NCBI GenBank assembly: GCA_009781175.1
Contig: WQYQ01000001.1
Span: 186,001 to 250,000 of the forward strand
Length of the DNA stretch: 64,000 bases
Direction: 5' to 3'
Source of the DNA: Betaproteobacteria bacterium
GTDB lineage: Bacteria > Pseudomonadota > Gammaproteobacteria > Burkholderiales > Rhodocyclaceae
In this document: positions 47,845 through 59,666 of the stretch, in pieces
Position numbering within the stretch: position 1 is the stretch's first letter
Layout of the letters: the number at the start of each line of letters is the position of its first letter
Notes under the pieces: generated by a model
Seen by the model: only the letters and a program-made list of their open reading frames with translations
What the model was told of the DNA's origin: nothing
Database searches by the model: none
Translations under genes and position numbers: made by a program

Positions 47845-50159
47845 GCTGCTGCGGACTCCGTATTGCGTTTCGCTTCGGGCTCGCCCGCGCCGTCGCCCGC
47901 TTCGGTATCGACGTTACGCGCCTGCGCTTCGTAGAGGCGGCGATAAGCGCCGTCGAGCGTCATCAGTTCGTCATGCGGGCCGACCTCGACAATCTGGCCG
48001 CGATCCATCACCACCAGCCGATCCGCCTTGCGCAGCGTCGAAAGCCGGTGTGCGATCGCAATCGTCGTGCGGCCGCGCACGAGGTTGTCGAGCGCTTTCT
48101 GGATTTCCTTTTCGGTTTCGGTGTCGACCGAGGAAGTCGCCTCGTCGAGAATCAAAATCCGCGGATCGATCAACAAGGCGCGCGCAATCGAGATGCGCTG
48201 GCGCTCCCCGCCCGAAAGCCCCTGCCCGCGCTCGCCCACAAGTGAATCGTAGCCCTGCGGCAAACGCAGGATGAATTCATGCGCATGCGCGGCGCGCGCG
48301 GCCGCGATGATTTCCGCGCGCGTGGCGTCCGGTTTGCCGTAGGCGATATTTTCCGCAACCGTGCCGAAGAACAGGAAGGGCTCCTGCAGGACGAGGCCGA
48401 TATGACGGCGGTATTCGGCGACCGGTAAGGAACGCGTATCGACGCCATCGACGCGGATCGCACCTTCGCTGACATCGTAGAAACGGCAGATCAGATTCAC
48501 CAGCGTGCTCTTGCCCGATCCGCTGTGGCCGACGAGGCCGATCATTTCGCCGGGTTCGATATTCAGCGACAGGCCGCGGATCACCGAGCGGTTGCCGTAG
48601 CGGAATCCGACATCGCGCAATTCGATCGCGCCCGTCACACGTTCGATATGCACGGGTTTGGCCGGCTCCGGCACATTCGATACATGGTCGAGAATATCGA
48701 AGATCCGCTTCGCGCCCGCCGCCGCTTTTTGCGTGACAGACACGATGCGGCTCATCGAATCGAGCCGGCCGTAGAAACGCCCGATGTAAGCGAGGAACGC
48801 CGTCAGCGTACCGACCGTAATATCGTTGTGCGAAATCTGCCAGATTCCGAAGGCCCACACGACGAGCAGGCCGATTTCGGTCAACAATGAAACCGTCGGC
48901 GCGAACACCGACCAGATCTTATTGAGACGGTCGTTGATGAGCAGATTGTGCTTGTTGGCTTCGCGGAAGCGCAGCGCCTCACGCTTTTCCTGCGCGAACG
49001 CCTTGACGACGCGGATGCCCGGAATCGTATCGGCGAGCACATTCGTGACCTCGCCCCAGACACGGTCGGTTTTTTCGAAGCCGGTGCGCAAGCGGTCGCG
49101 CACGGCATGAATCATCCAGGCGATAAACGGCAAGGGCAGCAAGGTCACAAACGCAAGCAAGGGGTCGATACTGAACAGGATGGCGGCCGTCATCACGATC
49201 ATCACCACATCGGTAATGAAGTCCAGGGCATGCAGCGAGAGGAAAACGCTGATCCGGTCGGTTTCCGAACCGATACGCGCCATCAGATCGCCGGTCCGCT
49301 TGCCGCCGAAGTATTCGAGCGAAAGTTGCAGCAAATGCTCATAAGTCGTGGTGCGCAAATCCGCCGCGATGCGTTCCGAAACCAAGGCCAGAATATAGGT
49401 TTTGGCCCAGCCCAACCCCCAGGAGACGATGGCGGCGCCGAGCAGGCCACCGAGGTAGAACAGGACGGTGGCGGCTTCGATTTGACGCCCGTTTTGGAAC
49501 GGGATCAGCACATCATCCATCAAGGGCATGTAGAGATAGGGCGACACCAGCGTCGCGCCGGTCGCGCCGAGCATCAGCAAGAAGCCCGCGAGCAATTGGC
49601 CACGGTAAGGGTGCGCGAAGCGCCACAGCCGGAATAATGTCCAGGTCGAAGGCGGCGTATGCAGTTCGCGCGCGCAGATCGGACACTCATCCTCGTCCGG
49701 CGGCAAAGGCGCTTTACAGCTTGGGCAAATCGCCCCGCTTTCGGCTTGGGGCGGATGCACTGCCGACGCACTGTCGCGTTGCAGTTCGAATTGCTTGATC
49801 AAGCGCAGCGCGGCGACATTCTGCGCCAGGGTGTGACGCCAAATAGCGAGGCGGCCATCCGCGGCATGCAACTCCAGGCTCGCGACACCGGCATGGTCGT
49901 AATGCTTCAGGACCAGATCGCTGCGATAAGGCCAGCTTTGCCAGTCATCGCGCTCCGGCATGCGCGCCAGCAACCTGTGATTCGTCACAACGATCACGCC
50001 TGTCGCAAAATGTAATTGCGTATCGAGGTCAACCTCGAACCACGCTAAAACGTTCTCGTTATCTAGTAACTGTGATTCAAAATCGGCCCGCCAAATGTCA
50101 GGCAATAAACTGCGCACAGGAACGGAATTTCGGTCTTCGATCGTCATTATGAGATGCAT
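47841..50159 (-). CDS. ABC transporter (permease-ATPase fusion), cyanophycin-associated
   Basis: The 772-residue half-transporter is of the MsbA/lipid-exporter type but has an unusual front. Residues 1-140 look like a PH/GRAM-type beta domain. A zinc ribbon CPSCKAPLPPDEDECPIC follows near residue 148. Six membrane helices lie at about 175-460 and the ATPase at about 500-745, with GHSGSGKST, LSGGERQR and ILILDEATSSVD. The family is found beside cyanophycin synthetase genes; its substrate is unknown. The start is uncertain: ATG at 50159 or 50147, neither with a good ribosome-binding site. It is divergent from cphA'. Confidence 0.88.
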   Translation of the reverse strand: MHLIMTIEDRNSVPVRSLLPDIWRADFESQLLDNENVLAWFEVDLDTQLHFATGVIVVTNHRLLARMPERDDWQSWPYRSDLVLKHYDHAGVASLELHAADGRLAIWRHTLAQNVAALRLIKQFELQRDSASAVHPPQAESGAICPSCKAPLPPDEDECPICARELHTPPSTWTLFRLWRFAHPYRGQLLAGFLLMLGATGATLVSPYLYMPLMDDVLIPFQNGRQIEAATVLFYLGGLLGAAIVSWGLGWAKTYILALVSERIAADLRTTTYEHLLQLSLEYFGGKRTGDLMARIGSETDRISVFLSLHALDFITDVVMIVMTAAILFSIDPLLAFVTLLPLPFIAWMIHAVRDRLRTGFEKTDRVWGEVTNVLADTIPGIRVVKAFAQEKREALRFREANKHNLLINDRLNKIWSVFAPTVSLLTEIGLLVVWAFGIWQISHNDITVGTLTAFLAYIGRFYGRLDSMSRIVSVTQKAAAGAKRIFDILDHVSNVPEPAKPVHIERVTGAIELRDVGFRYGNRSVIRGLSLNIEPGEMIGLVGHSGSGKSTLVNLICRFYDVSEGAIRVDGVDTRSLPVAEYRRHIGLVLQEPFLFFGTVAENIAYGKPDATRAEIIAAARAAHAHEFILRLPQGYDSLVGERGQGLSGGERQRISIARALLIDPRILILDEATSSVDTETEKEIQKALDNLVRGRTTIAIAHRLSTLRKADRLVVMDRGQIVEVGPHDELMTLDGAYRRLYEAQARNVDTEAGDGAGEPEAKRNTESAAA

Positions 50160-50427
50160 CGCCGCACAAAACGCGGTTTATTGGAGTAGCCCAAGTCGCC
50201 GAGCATCGCAGACTGTGGGCAGGAATCGCAAACAGAAGTTGCCCGGAGCCAGACAGCAAATTCAAGGCCGTAGTATTTACGGTATTCTCATGCCTGCCAC
50301 GGCTGCATGTCTGCCGAGTATACCGTACCGTACGGCCTGCCCAAGCCCTGCGCGAACAATAGACCATCCTGCCATGACCCCTCGATTTAAAGATTGCATG
50401 CGCCCGCGCTTGCGCCATAACTGAATC

Positions 50428-52638
50428 ATGAAGAAGAAAGACATTGAGCTTCTCCGCGTAACCTATCTGCGCGGGCCGAACATCTGGACCTATCGGCCCG
50501 TGCTCGAAGCGTGGGTGGACATCGGCGCGCTGGAAGAATATCCATCCAATTTTTTGCCTGGCTTTACGGAGCGGCTCACGGCCTGGCTCCCGTCGTTGAT
50601 CGAGCACCGCTGCGGCATCGGCGAACGCGGCGGTTTCGTGCAGCGCCTGCATGAAGGCACCTGGGCCGGGCATATTCTCGAACACGTCACGATCGAACTC
50701 TTAAATCTCGCCGGCATGCCGACAGGCTTCGGCAAAGCGCGCAGCGTCGGCGAGCCGGGCATTTACAAAGTTGTGATCCGGGCGCGCAATGAACAAGTCA
50801 GCCGCGCGGCGCTGCTCGCGGCGCGCGAATTGATCATGGCCGCGATCGAAGACCGCCCTTTTGATGTCGCAGGCAGCGTCGCGGAACTGCATGAAATGGT
50901 GGACGAACTCTATCTCGGGCCCAGCACCGCCTGCATCGTCGATGCCGCGGTGGGACGCCGCATCCCGTGGTTGCGCCTGACGAGTGGCAATCTCGTCCAG
51001 CTTGGCTATGGCGCCGCGCAACGCCGGATCTGGACTGCCGAAACCGATCGCACGAGCGCGATCGCGGAAGGTATTTCACGCGATAAGGATTTGACCAAAA
51101 CGCTGCTTCAATCCTGCGGCATACCCGTGCCTGAAGGGCGTATCGTCGCCAGCGCGGAAGAAGCCTGGGAAGCCGCGCAGGACATCGGTCTTCCGGTCGT
51201 TGTCAAACCGAGCGACGGAAATCACGGTCGCGGTGTTTCAATCGAGCTGAGGACGCGCGAGGAAATCGAAGCCGCTTACCACCTTGCCGAGCCGGAAGGC
51301 AGCGAAGTCATCGTCGAGCATTTCATCCGCGGCAACGAACACCGGTTGCTCGTCGTTGGCGATCGGGTCGTCGCGGCCACACGCGGCGAAGCCGCCTGGG
51401 TCAAGGGCGATGGCCGCTCGACGGTGCTGGAATTGATCGAAACCCAGCTCAACAACGATCCGCGCCGCGGGCTGAGTGAAGATTTTCCGCTCAACAAAAT
51501 CCTCGTCTCCGAAGACCCCGCAGTCCAGCTCGAACTTACGCGCCAAAAACTCACACCGAATTGCGTGCCGCCCGCGGACGAGATGGTGCTGATTCAACGC
51601 AACGGCAACCTCGCCTGGGATGTGACCGATGCGGTGCATCCCGAAGTCGCCGCCACCGTTGCACTTGCCGCGCGGATTGTCGGCCTCGACATCGCGGGCG
51701 TCGACCTGGTTGCCGAGGATATTGCAAAACCCTTGCAGGAACAGGACGCCGCCATCGTCGAAGTCAATGTCGGCCCCGGCTTGCTGATGCATCTGAAACC
51801 GGCCAGCGGCAGCCCGCGCCCGGTCGGTAAGGCCATCGTCGACCATTTGTTCCCGGAAGGAGATTCCGGCCGGATTCCGATCATCGGCGTTGCGGGCACG
51901 CAAGGCACGAACACCATCGCACGCATGCTCGCCTGGCTGATCCATCTTGCCGGGAAGCATGTCGGCCTTGCCTGTAGCGACGGACTTTATCTCGATCGCC
52001 GTCAAGTCGAAAAAGGCAATTGCGCAAGCTGGGCCGCCGGGGAACGGCTGTTGATCAATCGCATGGTCCAAGCTGCCGTCTTCGAAAACGGCAGCCGCAA
52101 CATTCTTGCCGAGGGTTTGGCTTACGACCGTTGCCAGATCGGCGTCGTGACCGACGCCAACGACGACGACGCATTGCGCGAATTTCACATCCGTGAACCC
52201 GAACAGCTCTACAACGTGCTGCGCACCCAGGTCGACGTCGTGCTACCCGAAGGTGTTGCGGTGCTCAATGCGGCCGACGCCCTGGTCGCCGAAATGGCCG
52301 AGCTGTGCGATGGCGACGTTGTGTTTTACGGTGCCGATGCCGGGCTGCCGCCTATCGTGGAGCATCTCGCGCAATGCCGCCGCGCGGTATTCCTGCGCGA
52401 CGGCGAAATCATGCTCGCAACCGGCCCGCAGGAATCGGCCCTGGCGCGTCTGGACGCATTCCCGTTCGCACTGGCGAATCCCGGCGCCGCGCCAGAGATC
52501 ATTCTTGCCGTCGTCGCAGCGGCATGGGCTTTCGGCATTTCCCCCGAGCTGATCACCGCGGGGATCGAGACCTTCGAGCCCGAGCGCTCCGCGCCGCCCG
52601 ACACGGCGCAACGACCACACAAATCGCACAAGAATTAA
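50428..52638 (+). CDS. Cyanophycin synthetase paralogue (CphA') with degenerate ligase P-loop
   Basis: The 736-residue protein has the CphA N-terminal domain, an ATP-grasp domain (about 215-480, VVKPSDGNHGRGVSIEL) and a Mur-ligase-like C-terminal domain. In that last domain the P-loop GTNGKTT is replaced by GTQGTNT, with threonine at 494 where the ATP-binding lysine should be. The domain is also shorter than in CphA, with the last region missing. The ATP-grasp half, which adds aspartate, looks intact. Paralogues of this kind beside cphA are known in betaproteobacteria. It probably helps CphA rather than making cyanophycin alone. The gap to cphA is 31 bases. Confidence 0.88.
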   Translation: MKKKDIELLRVTYLRGPNIWTYRPVLEAWVDIGALEEYPSNFLPGFTERLTAWLPSLIEHRCGIGERGGFVQRLHEGTWAGHILEHVTIELLNLAGMPTGFGKARSVGEPGIYKVVIRARNEQVSRAALLAARELIMAAIEDRPFDVAGSVAELHEMVDELYLGPSTACIVDAAVGRRIPWLRLTSGNLVQLGYGAAQRRIWTAETDRTSAIAEGISRDKDLTKTLLQSCGIPVPEGRIVASAEEAWEAAQDIGLPVVVKPSDGNHGRGVSIELRTREEIEAAYHLAEPEGSEVIVEHFIRGNEHRLLVVGDRVVAATRGEAAWVKGDGRSTVLELIETQLNNDPRRGLSEDFPLNKILVSEDPAVQLELTRQKLTPNCVPPADEMVLIQRNGNLAWDVTDAVHPEVAATVALAARIVGLDIAGVDLVAEDIAKPLQEQDAAIVEVNVGPGLLMHLKPASGSPRPVGKAIVDHLFPEGDSGRIPIIGVAGTQGTNTIARMLAWLIHLAGKHVGLACSDGLYLDRRQVEKGNCASWAAGERLLINRMVQAAVFENGSRNILAEGLAYDRCQIGVVTDANDDDALREFHIREPEQLYNVLRTQVDVVLPEGVAVLNAADALVAEMAELCDGDVVFYGADAGLPPIVEHLAQCRRAVFLRDGEIMLATGPQESALARLDAFPFALANPGAAPEIILAVVAAAWAFGISPELITAGIETFEPERSAPPDTAQRPHKSHKN

Positions 52639-52669
52639 CCCGACACGCCGCCATTACAGGAAGAATTTG

Positions 52670-55240
52670 ATGGAAGTTTCGCGCATCCGAGCCCTCCGCG
52701 GCCCGAACCTATGGAGCCGCCACACCTCCATTGAAGCGATCGTCACCTGCGTGGGAATAGAGTGCAACATCGATGAGCTGTCCGGCTTCGAAGCCCGGCT
52801 GCGCATGCGCTTTCCCAACATCAGCGTGCTCCAGCCGGAAAGCCACGGAGAAACCGTCGCGCTCGCGCATGTACTCGAATACACGACGCTGTGCCTGCAA
52901 GCCGAAGCCGGCTGTCCAGTGACCTTCAGCCGCACGGCTAAAACGGTGGAGCACGGCGTTTATCAAGTCGTAGCCGAATACACCGAAGAACCCGTCGGCC
53001 GGCTCGCCCTCGAACTCGCGCAAACGCTGATTCAAGCAGCCATCGACGACCAGGCTTTCGATCTCGAAGCCGCGCTCGCCAGCCTGCGTGAGCTGGACGA
53101 AGACACGCGGCTTGGCCCGAGCACAGGCTCAATCGTCCAGGCCGCCATGACGCGCGGGATTCCATTCCGGCGCCTAACGCAAGGCAGCCTCGTACAATTC
53201 GGCTGGGGCCGCAAACAGCGCAGAATCCAGGCCGCCGAAACCGACCGGTCGAGCGCGATTGCCGAATCGATCGCGCAGGACAAAGAGCTGACGAAGAAGC
53301 TGCTCCAGTCGGCGGGCGTTCCAGTGCCGACCGGCCGCCCAGTCAAGGATGCCGAAGACGCCTGGGCCGCGGCTTGTGAAATCGGCCTGCCCGTCGTCGT
53401 CAAGCCGCAGGACGGCAATCAAGGCAAAGGCGTCACCGTCAACATCACCAGCCGCGCGCATCTCGAACGCGCCTATGCCACGGCCACCGAATTCCGCGAC
53501 GACATCATGGTCGAGCGTTTTCTGCCGGGGCACGACTATCGCCTGCTCGTCGTCGGCGACAAAGTTGTCGCGGCGGCGCGGCGCGACCCGCCGCAAGTCG
53601 TCGGCGACGGCAAGCACACGGTGCGCGAGCTTGTCCAACACGTGAATAGCGATCCGCGCCGCGGCGAGGGACACGCCACTTCACTCACGAAAATCCGCTT
53701 CGACGATATCGCGCTTGCGCGCCTCGCCGTCCAAAATCTGCATGCCGACTCCGTACCGGCCAGGGGCCAGCGCGTCATTCTGCGCAATAACGCGAATCTT
53801 TCGACGGGCGGCACCGCAACCGACGTCACCGACGATGTGCATCCCGAAGTCGCCGCGCGCGCCGTTGCCGCCGCTCAGATGGTCGGGCTCGACATATGCG
53901 GCGTCGATGTCGTCTGCGACAGCCTGCTCAAGCCGCTCGAAGAGCAAGGCGGCGGCATCGTCGAAGCCAACGCCGCGCCGGGGCTGCGCATGCACCTCTC
54001 GCCGTCCTACGGCAAAGGCCGCGCCGTCGGCGAGGCGATCGTCGAGCACATGTTCGCGCATGACGACCAGGGCCGCATCCCGGTCATCGCCGTCACCGGC
54101 ACCAATGGCAAGACCACCACGGTGCGTTTGATCGCCCATCTGTTCACTACGAATGGAATGTGTGTCGGCATGACCAACACGGATGGCGTCTATATCGGCA
54201 AACGCCAGATTGACAGCGGCGATTGCAGCGGACCGCGTAGCGCGCGCAATGTGCTCCTGCATCCCGATGTCGACGCCGCCGTGCTCGAAACCGCGCGCGG
54301 CGGCTTGTTGCGCGAAGGGCTGGCCTTCGATCGCTGCCAGGTCGCGGTCGTCACCAATATCGGGCTCGGCGATCATCTCGGCCTGAACTACATCACCAAC
54401 GTCGAAGACCTCGCGGTGCTCAAACGCGTGATCGTCCAGAACGTCGCGCCCGACGGTGTCGCGGTACTCAATGCGGCGGACCCCAATGTCGCCGGCATGG
54501 CCGAGAGTTGCCCGGGCACGGTGACCTTCTTCGCGCTCGACCGCTTCCATCCGGTCATGGCCACGCATCGCGCGCAAGGCAAACGCGTCGTCTATGCCGA
54601 AGGCAAAACCATCGTTGCGCTCGAAGGCAGCGCCAGGCAGCGGATCGCGCTCGACGAAGTACCCATCACGCGCGGAGGGACAATCAGCTTCCAGGTCGAA
54701 AACGTCATGGCCGCCACCGCCGCCGCATGGGCGGCGGGACTCGGCTGGGATGTCATCCGTGCGGGCCTGGCCAGCTTCACCAACGATTCGGACAATGCGC
54801 CCGGCCGTTTCAACGTTTTCGATTATCGCGGCGCGACCGTGATTGCCGATTACGGCCACAATCCCGACGCAATGCAGGCGCTCGTCCGCGCCGTCGAAGC
54901 GATGCCCGCGCAACGCCGCAGCGTCGTCATCAGCGGCGCGGGGGATCGGCGCGACGAGGATATTCGCCAGCAGACCGAAATCCTCGGCGACGCCTTCGAC
55001 ACTGCGATCCTCTATCAAGACCAATGTCAGCGCGGCCGCGCTGATGGCGAAGTCCTCGCCCTGCTGCGTGCCGGCCTGACCCAGGCGCGGCGCACGCAAA
55101 ATATCCAAGAGATCCGCGGCGAATTTCTCGCTATCGACACGGCGCTCGCGGCGTTACAGCCAGAAGACCTCTGCCTGATTCTCGTCGACCAGGTCGAAGA
55201 AGCGCTCGCGCATATCGCAAAACGCGTGGCCGAAGCCTGA
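52670..55240 (+). CDS. cphA: Cyanophycin synthetase CphA
   Basis: The 856-residue enzyme polymerises aspartate and arginine into cyanophycin, a nitrogen store, without ribosomes. The N-terminal domain starts MEVSRIRALRGPNLWSRH. The ATP-grasp domain (VVKPQDGNQGKGVTV) adds aspartate, and the Mur-ligase-like domain has an intact P-loop GTNGKTTTVR with K481 and adds arginine. I chose ATG at 52670 with AGGA about nine bases upstream. Length and motifs are those of active bacterial CphA1. A strong terminator follows. Cyanophycinase genes were not found in the window. Confidence 0.95.
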   Translation: MEVSRIRALRGPNLWSRHTSIEAIVTCVGIECNIDELSGFEARLRMRFPNISVLQPESHGETVALAHVLEYTTLCLQAEAGCPVTFSRTAKTVEHGVYQVVAEYTEEPVGRLALELAQTLIQAAIDDQAFDLEAALASLRELDEDTRLGPSTGSIVQAAMTRGIPFRRLTQGSLVQFGWGRKQRRIQAAETDRSSAIAESIAQDKELTKKLLQSAGVPVPTGRPVKDAEDAWAAACEIGLPVVVKPQDGNQGKGVTVNITSRAHLERAYATATEFRDDIMVERFLPGHDYRLLVVGDKVVAAARRDPPQVVGDGKHTVRELVQHVNSDPRRGEGHATSLTKIRFDDIALARLAVQNLHADSVPARGQRVILRNNANLSTGGTATDVTDDVHPEVAARAVAAAQMVGLDICGVDVVCDSLLKPLEEQGGGIVEANAAPGLRMHLSPSYGKGRAVGEAIVEHMFAHDDQGRIPVIAVTGTNGKTTTVRLIAHLFTTNGMCVGMTNTDGVYIGKRQIDSGDCSGPRSARNVLLHPDVDAAVLETARGGLLREGLAFDRCQVAVVTNIGLGDHLGLNYITNVEDLAVLKRVIVQNVAPDGVAVLNAADPNVAGMAESCPGTVTFFALDRFHPVMATHRAQGKRVVYAEGKTIVALEGSARQRIALDEVPITRGGTISFQVENVMAATAAAWAAGLGWDVIRAGLASFTNDSDNAPGRFNVFDYRGATVIADYGHNPDAMQALVRAVEAMPAQRRSVVISGAGDRRDEDIRQQTEILGDAFDTAILYQDQCQRGRADGEVLALLRAGLTQARRTQNIQEIRGEFLAIDTALAALQPEDLCLILVDQVEEALAHIAKRVAEA

Positions 55241-55261
55241 AAAATCGGCGCTTGATTTCGG

Positions 55262-55288
55262 GGCGTCCTTGCGGACGCCTTTTTTATT
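55262..55288 (+). terminator. Rho-independent terminator after cphA
   Basis: The stem GGCGTCC / GGACGCC has a four-base loop and is followed by seven T, then ATTT. It separates cphA from mutL. Confidence 0.92.
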
Positions 55289-55336
55289 TCCCGTCCTTGT
55301 TAAACTGACAGGTTCGAATATAGCCGTTGCGCAGCC

Positions 55337-57130
55337 ATGCCCCAGATTCAGCGCCTCCCTGAAATCCTGATTAACCAGATCGCCGCCGGCGAAGTCGTCG
55401 AACGGCCCGCCTCGGTCCTCAAAGAAGTGCTCGAAAACAGCCTCGATGCCGGTTCGCGCGCGATCGAAGTGCAACTTCAGCAAGGCGGCGTCAAACAGAT
55501 CCGCGTGGCCGACGATGGCCGCGGCATTCAAAAAGACGAACTCGCGCTCGCGCTCGAACGGCACGCCACCAGCAAGATCGCCACGCTCGAAGACCTCGAA
55601 CATGTGGCGACGATGGGCTTCCGCGGCGAGGCGCTGGCCTCGATCGCCTCGGTCGCGCGCGTCACGCTGACGAGCCGGGCGCAAGACGCGGCGCATGCCT
55701 GGCGCATCCACGCCGGCGAATCCGCGCCCTCGCCGGCCGCGCTGAATACCGGCACCGTCGTCGAAGTCGCGGACCTTTACTGGAACGTGCCCGCGCGGCG
55801 GAAATTTCTGAAAACCGAAAGCACCGAATTCGCGCATTGCGATGACGCATTCCGCCGCATCGCGCTCGCGCGGCCCGAGGTCGCCTTCCTGCTCCAGCAC
55901 AATGGCCGCGTCAGCCTGCGCCTGACGCCCGGTGACATGCGTAAGCGTTGCGGCGAAATCCTCGGCGAAGAATTTCTGACGCATGCGCGCGCCATCGAAG
56001 CCGAAGCCGCGGGCCTGAAGCTAACCGGCTTTGCCGCCCTGCCCGCTTACGCGCGCGCCAGCCGCGATGCGCAATATTTTTTCGTCAACGGCCGCTTCGT
56101 GCGCGACAAACTGATCCAGCACGCGCTGCGCCAAGCCTATGCCGACATCCTGCACGGCAGCAAACACCCGGCTTTCGCATTATTCCTGACGCTCGACCCA
56201 GCCCAGGTGGACGTCAACGTACATCCGGCCAAAACCGAAGTGCGCTTCCGCGAGGCGCGCGCAATTCACCAATTCGTCCTGCATGCGGTGAGCCGCGGGC
56301 TCGCAGCGCCGCTCGCGGAAGCCGCGCAGCCCCATGCATCCGCAGCGCCCCAGATTTCCGCGCATGAACCCACGCGACCTCTGCAAGCGGAACAATACCG
56401 GCTGGGCGTTGCCGAGCCGCGCCAGCCCTATCGTGTCGACAGCGTCGCCGCGCACGCCACCGCAACGCGCGCGGCGGCCGACTTCTTTCGCCCCGCCCAC
56501 ACCGCGCCTGCGCCGCACAGCATTCCGCTCGAAGCAAACGATGCAGACGGAGCACCGCTCGGCTACGCGCTCGCGCAACTGCACGGCGTTTATGTTCTGG
56601 CGCAGAACGCGCGCGGTCTGGTGCTCGTCGATATGCACGCCGCGCATGAGCGCATCCTCTACGAAAAGCTCAAAAGCGTGCTCGACGGAGCCCCCGCGAC
56701 GCAGCGCCTGCTTATTCCAGCGGTATTTGGCGCATCAAGCCGGGAGATGGCCTGCGCCGAAACGCAGCATGACACGCTTGAGCGCATCGGTTTCGAAATC
56801 GCGCCGGCAGGCCCGGCCGAACTTGCCGTGCGCAGCGTTCCAGCCCTCCTCGTACGCGCGGACATCGTTGCCCTGATGCGCGCGCTGCTCGCCGAACTAG
56901 GCGAATACCCGGCATCCGACGTGATAAGCGCGCGGCGCAACGAACTGCTCGCGACGCTGGCCTGCCACGGCGCGGTCCGCGCGAACCGCAGCCTCAGCCT
57001 GCCGGAAATGAACGCCCTGCTGCGCGAAATGGAAATCACCGAACGCGCCGACCAATGCAACCACGGTCGCCCGACCTGGACACAGCTTTCGCTAACCGAT
57101 CTCGATAAGCTTTTCCTGCGCGGGCGATAA
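55337..57130 (+). CDS. mutL: DNA mismatch repair protein MutL
   Basis: The 597-residue protein couples mismatch recognition by MutS to strand removal. The N-terminal GHKL ATPase has EVLENSLDAGS, DDGRGI and GFRGEAL. The C-terminal domain carries a metal-binding endonuclease motif, DMHAAHERILYE, in the position of DQHAX2EX4E. CNHGRP and the final FLR are also present, which fits MutL of bacteria without MutH. Strand nicking by MutL itself is therefore likely. Confidence 0.95.
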   Translation: MPQIQRLPEILINQIAAGEVVERPASVLKEVLENSLDAGSRAIEVQLQQGGVKQIRVADDGRGIQKDELALALERHATSKIATLEDLEHVATMGFRGEALASIASVARVTLTSRAQDAAHAWRIHAGESAPSPAALNTGTVVEVADLYWNVPARRKFLKTESTEFAHCDDAFRRIALARPEVAFLLQHNGRVSLRLTPGDMRKRCGEILGEEFLTHARAIEAEAAGLKLTGFAALPAYARASRDAQYFFVNGRFVRDKLIQHALRQAYADILHGSKHPAFALFLTLDPAQVDVNVHPAKTEVRFREARAIHQFVLHAVSRGLAAPLAEAAQPHASAAPQISAHEPTRPLQAEQYRLGVAEPRQPYRVDSVAAHATATRAAADFFRPAHTAPAPHSIPLEANDADGAPLGYALAQLHGVYVLAQNARGLVLVDMHAAHERILYEKLKSVLDGAPATQRLLIPAVFGASSREMACAETQHDTLERIGFEIAPAGPAELAVRSVPALLVRADIVALMRALLAELGEYPASDVISARRNELLATLACHGAVRANRSLSLPEMNALLREMEITERADQCNHGRPTWTQLSLTDLDKLFLRGR

Positions 57131-57212
57131 GGTCAAACCGTCACGAATGACATGTTTCATGACAACTGCATTAAGGCAAGGGTTTGCAAGCCCAATCCGC
57201 ACTATACCCCGC

Positions 57213-57240
57213 GTCATTCTGCGCAAAGCGAAGGGCCGTC
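57213..57240 (+). repeat. Half copy of the GTCATTCTGCGC palindromic repeat
   Basis: GTCATTCTGCGCAAAGCGAA begins this 28-base stretch, which matches one arm of the palindrome at 26613-26693 in most positions. The matching inverted end GCAGAATGAC lies at 59404-59413, on the other side of the AT-rich acyltransferase gene. Confidence 0.6.
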
Positions 57241-57268
57241 TGAACGAATCAAAAATGAGAGACTTTGA

Positions 57269-59368
<2,100 letters not shown>

Positions 59369-59403
59369 CTCATAGCCCATAGATACCGTGTCCTGCAACC
59401 TCA

Positions 59404-59413
59404 TGCAGAATGA
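59404..59413 (-). repeat. Short end of the GTCATTCTGC repeat
   Basis: GCAGAATGAC is the inverse of the start of the repeat at 57213. Together they bracket the AT-rich acyltransferase gene. At ten bases the match is suggestive only. Confidence 0.4.
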
Positions 59414-59612
59414 CACGGAGTAAACGATTTTCATCTATACAATCGTCCATGATGTGAGAGTTTTGTGTTGACACCATTCAAGCGCCGCTCACAAAACCCA
59501 GCGCAACAATGCAGACAAGGCTTGTCGGCGATGCCACGCAGCGGCTTGTCCAACCGACGTTTTTCCGCCAAGCAGGCGAGCCGGATTTGGCGAGCGAGCA
59601 GGGCTTGACTTA

Positions 59613-59655
59613 CCAGTAAGGCAAAACTACCATGATGGCATCCTTGTTTTACTGG
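59613..59655. promoter_or_regulatory. Operator candidate of the second toxin-antitoxin pair
   Basis: CCAGTAA (59613-59619) and TTACTGG (59649-59655) form a seven-base inverted repeat just upstream of the antitoxin start at 59667. A smaller palindrome CTTAC-CA-GTAAG (59609-59620) overlaps its left half. Autorepression by the antitoxin is inferred. Confidence 0.5.
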
Positions 59656-59666
59656 AGCGTATCATC

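Noticed and set aside
53681..55108. Open frame of 475 codons opposite cphA
   Set aside because: Antisense shadow of the ligase half of cphA, no motif.
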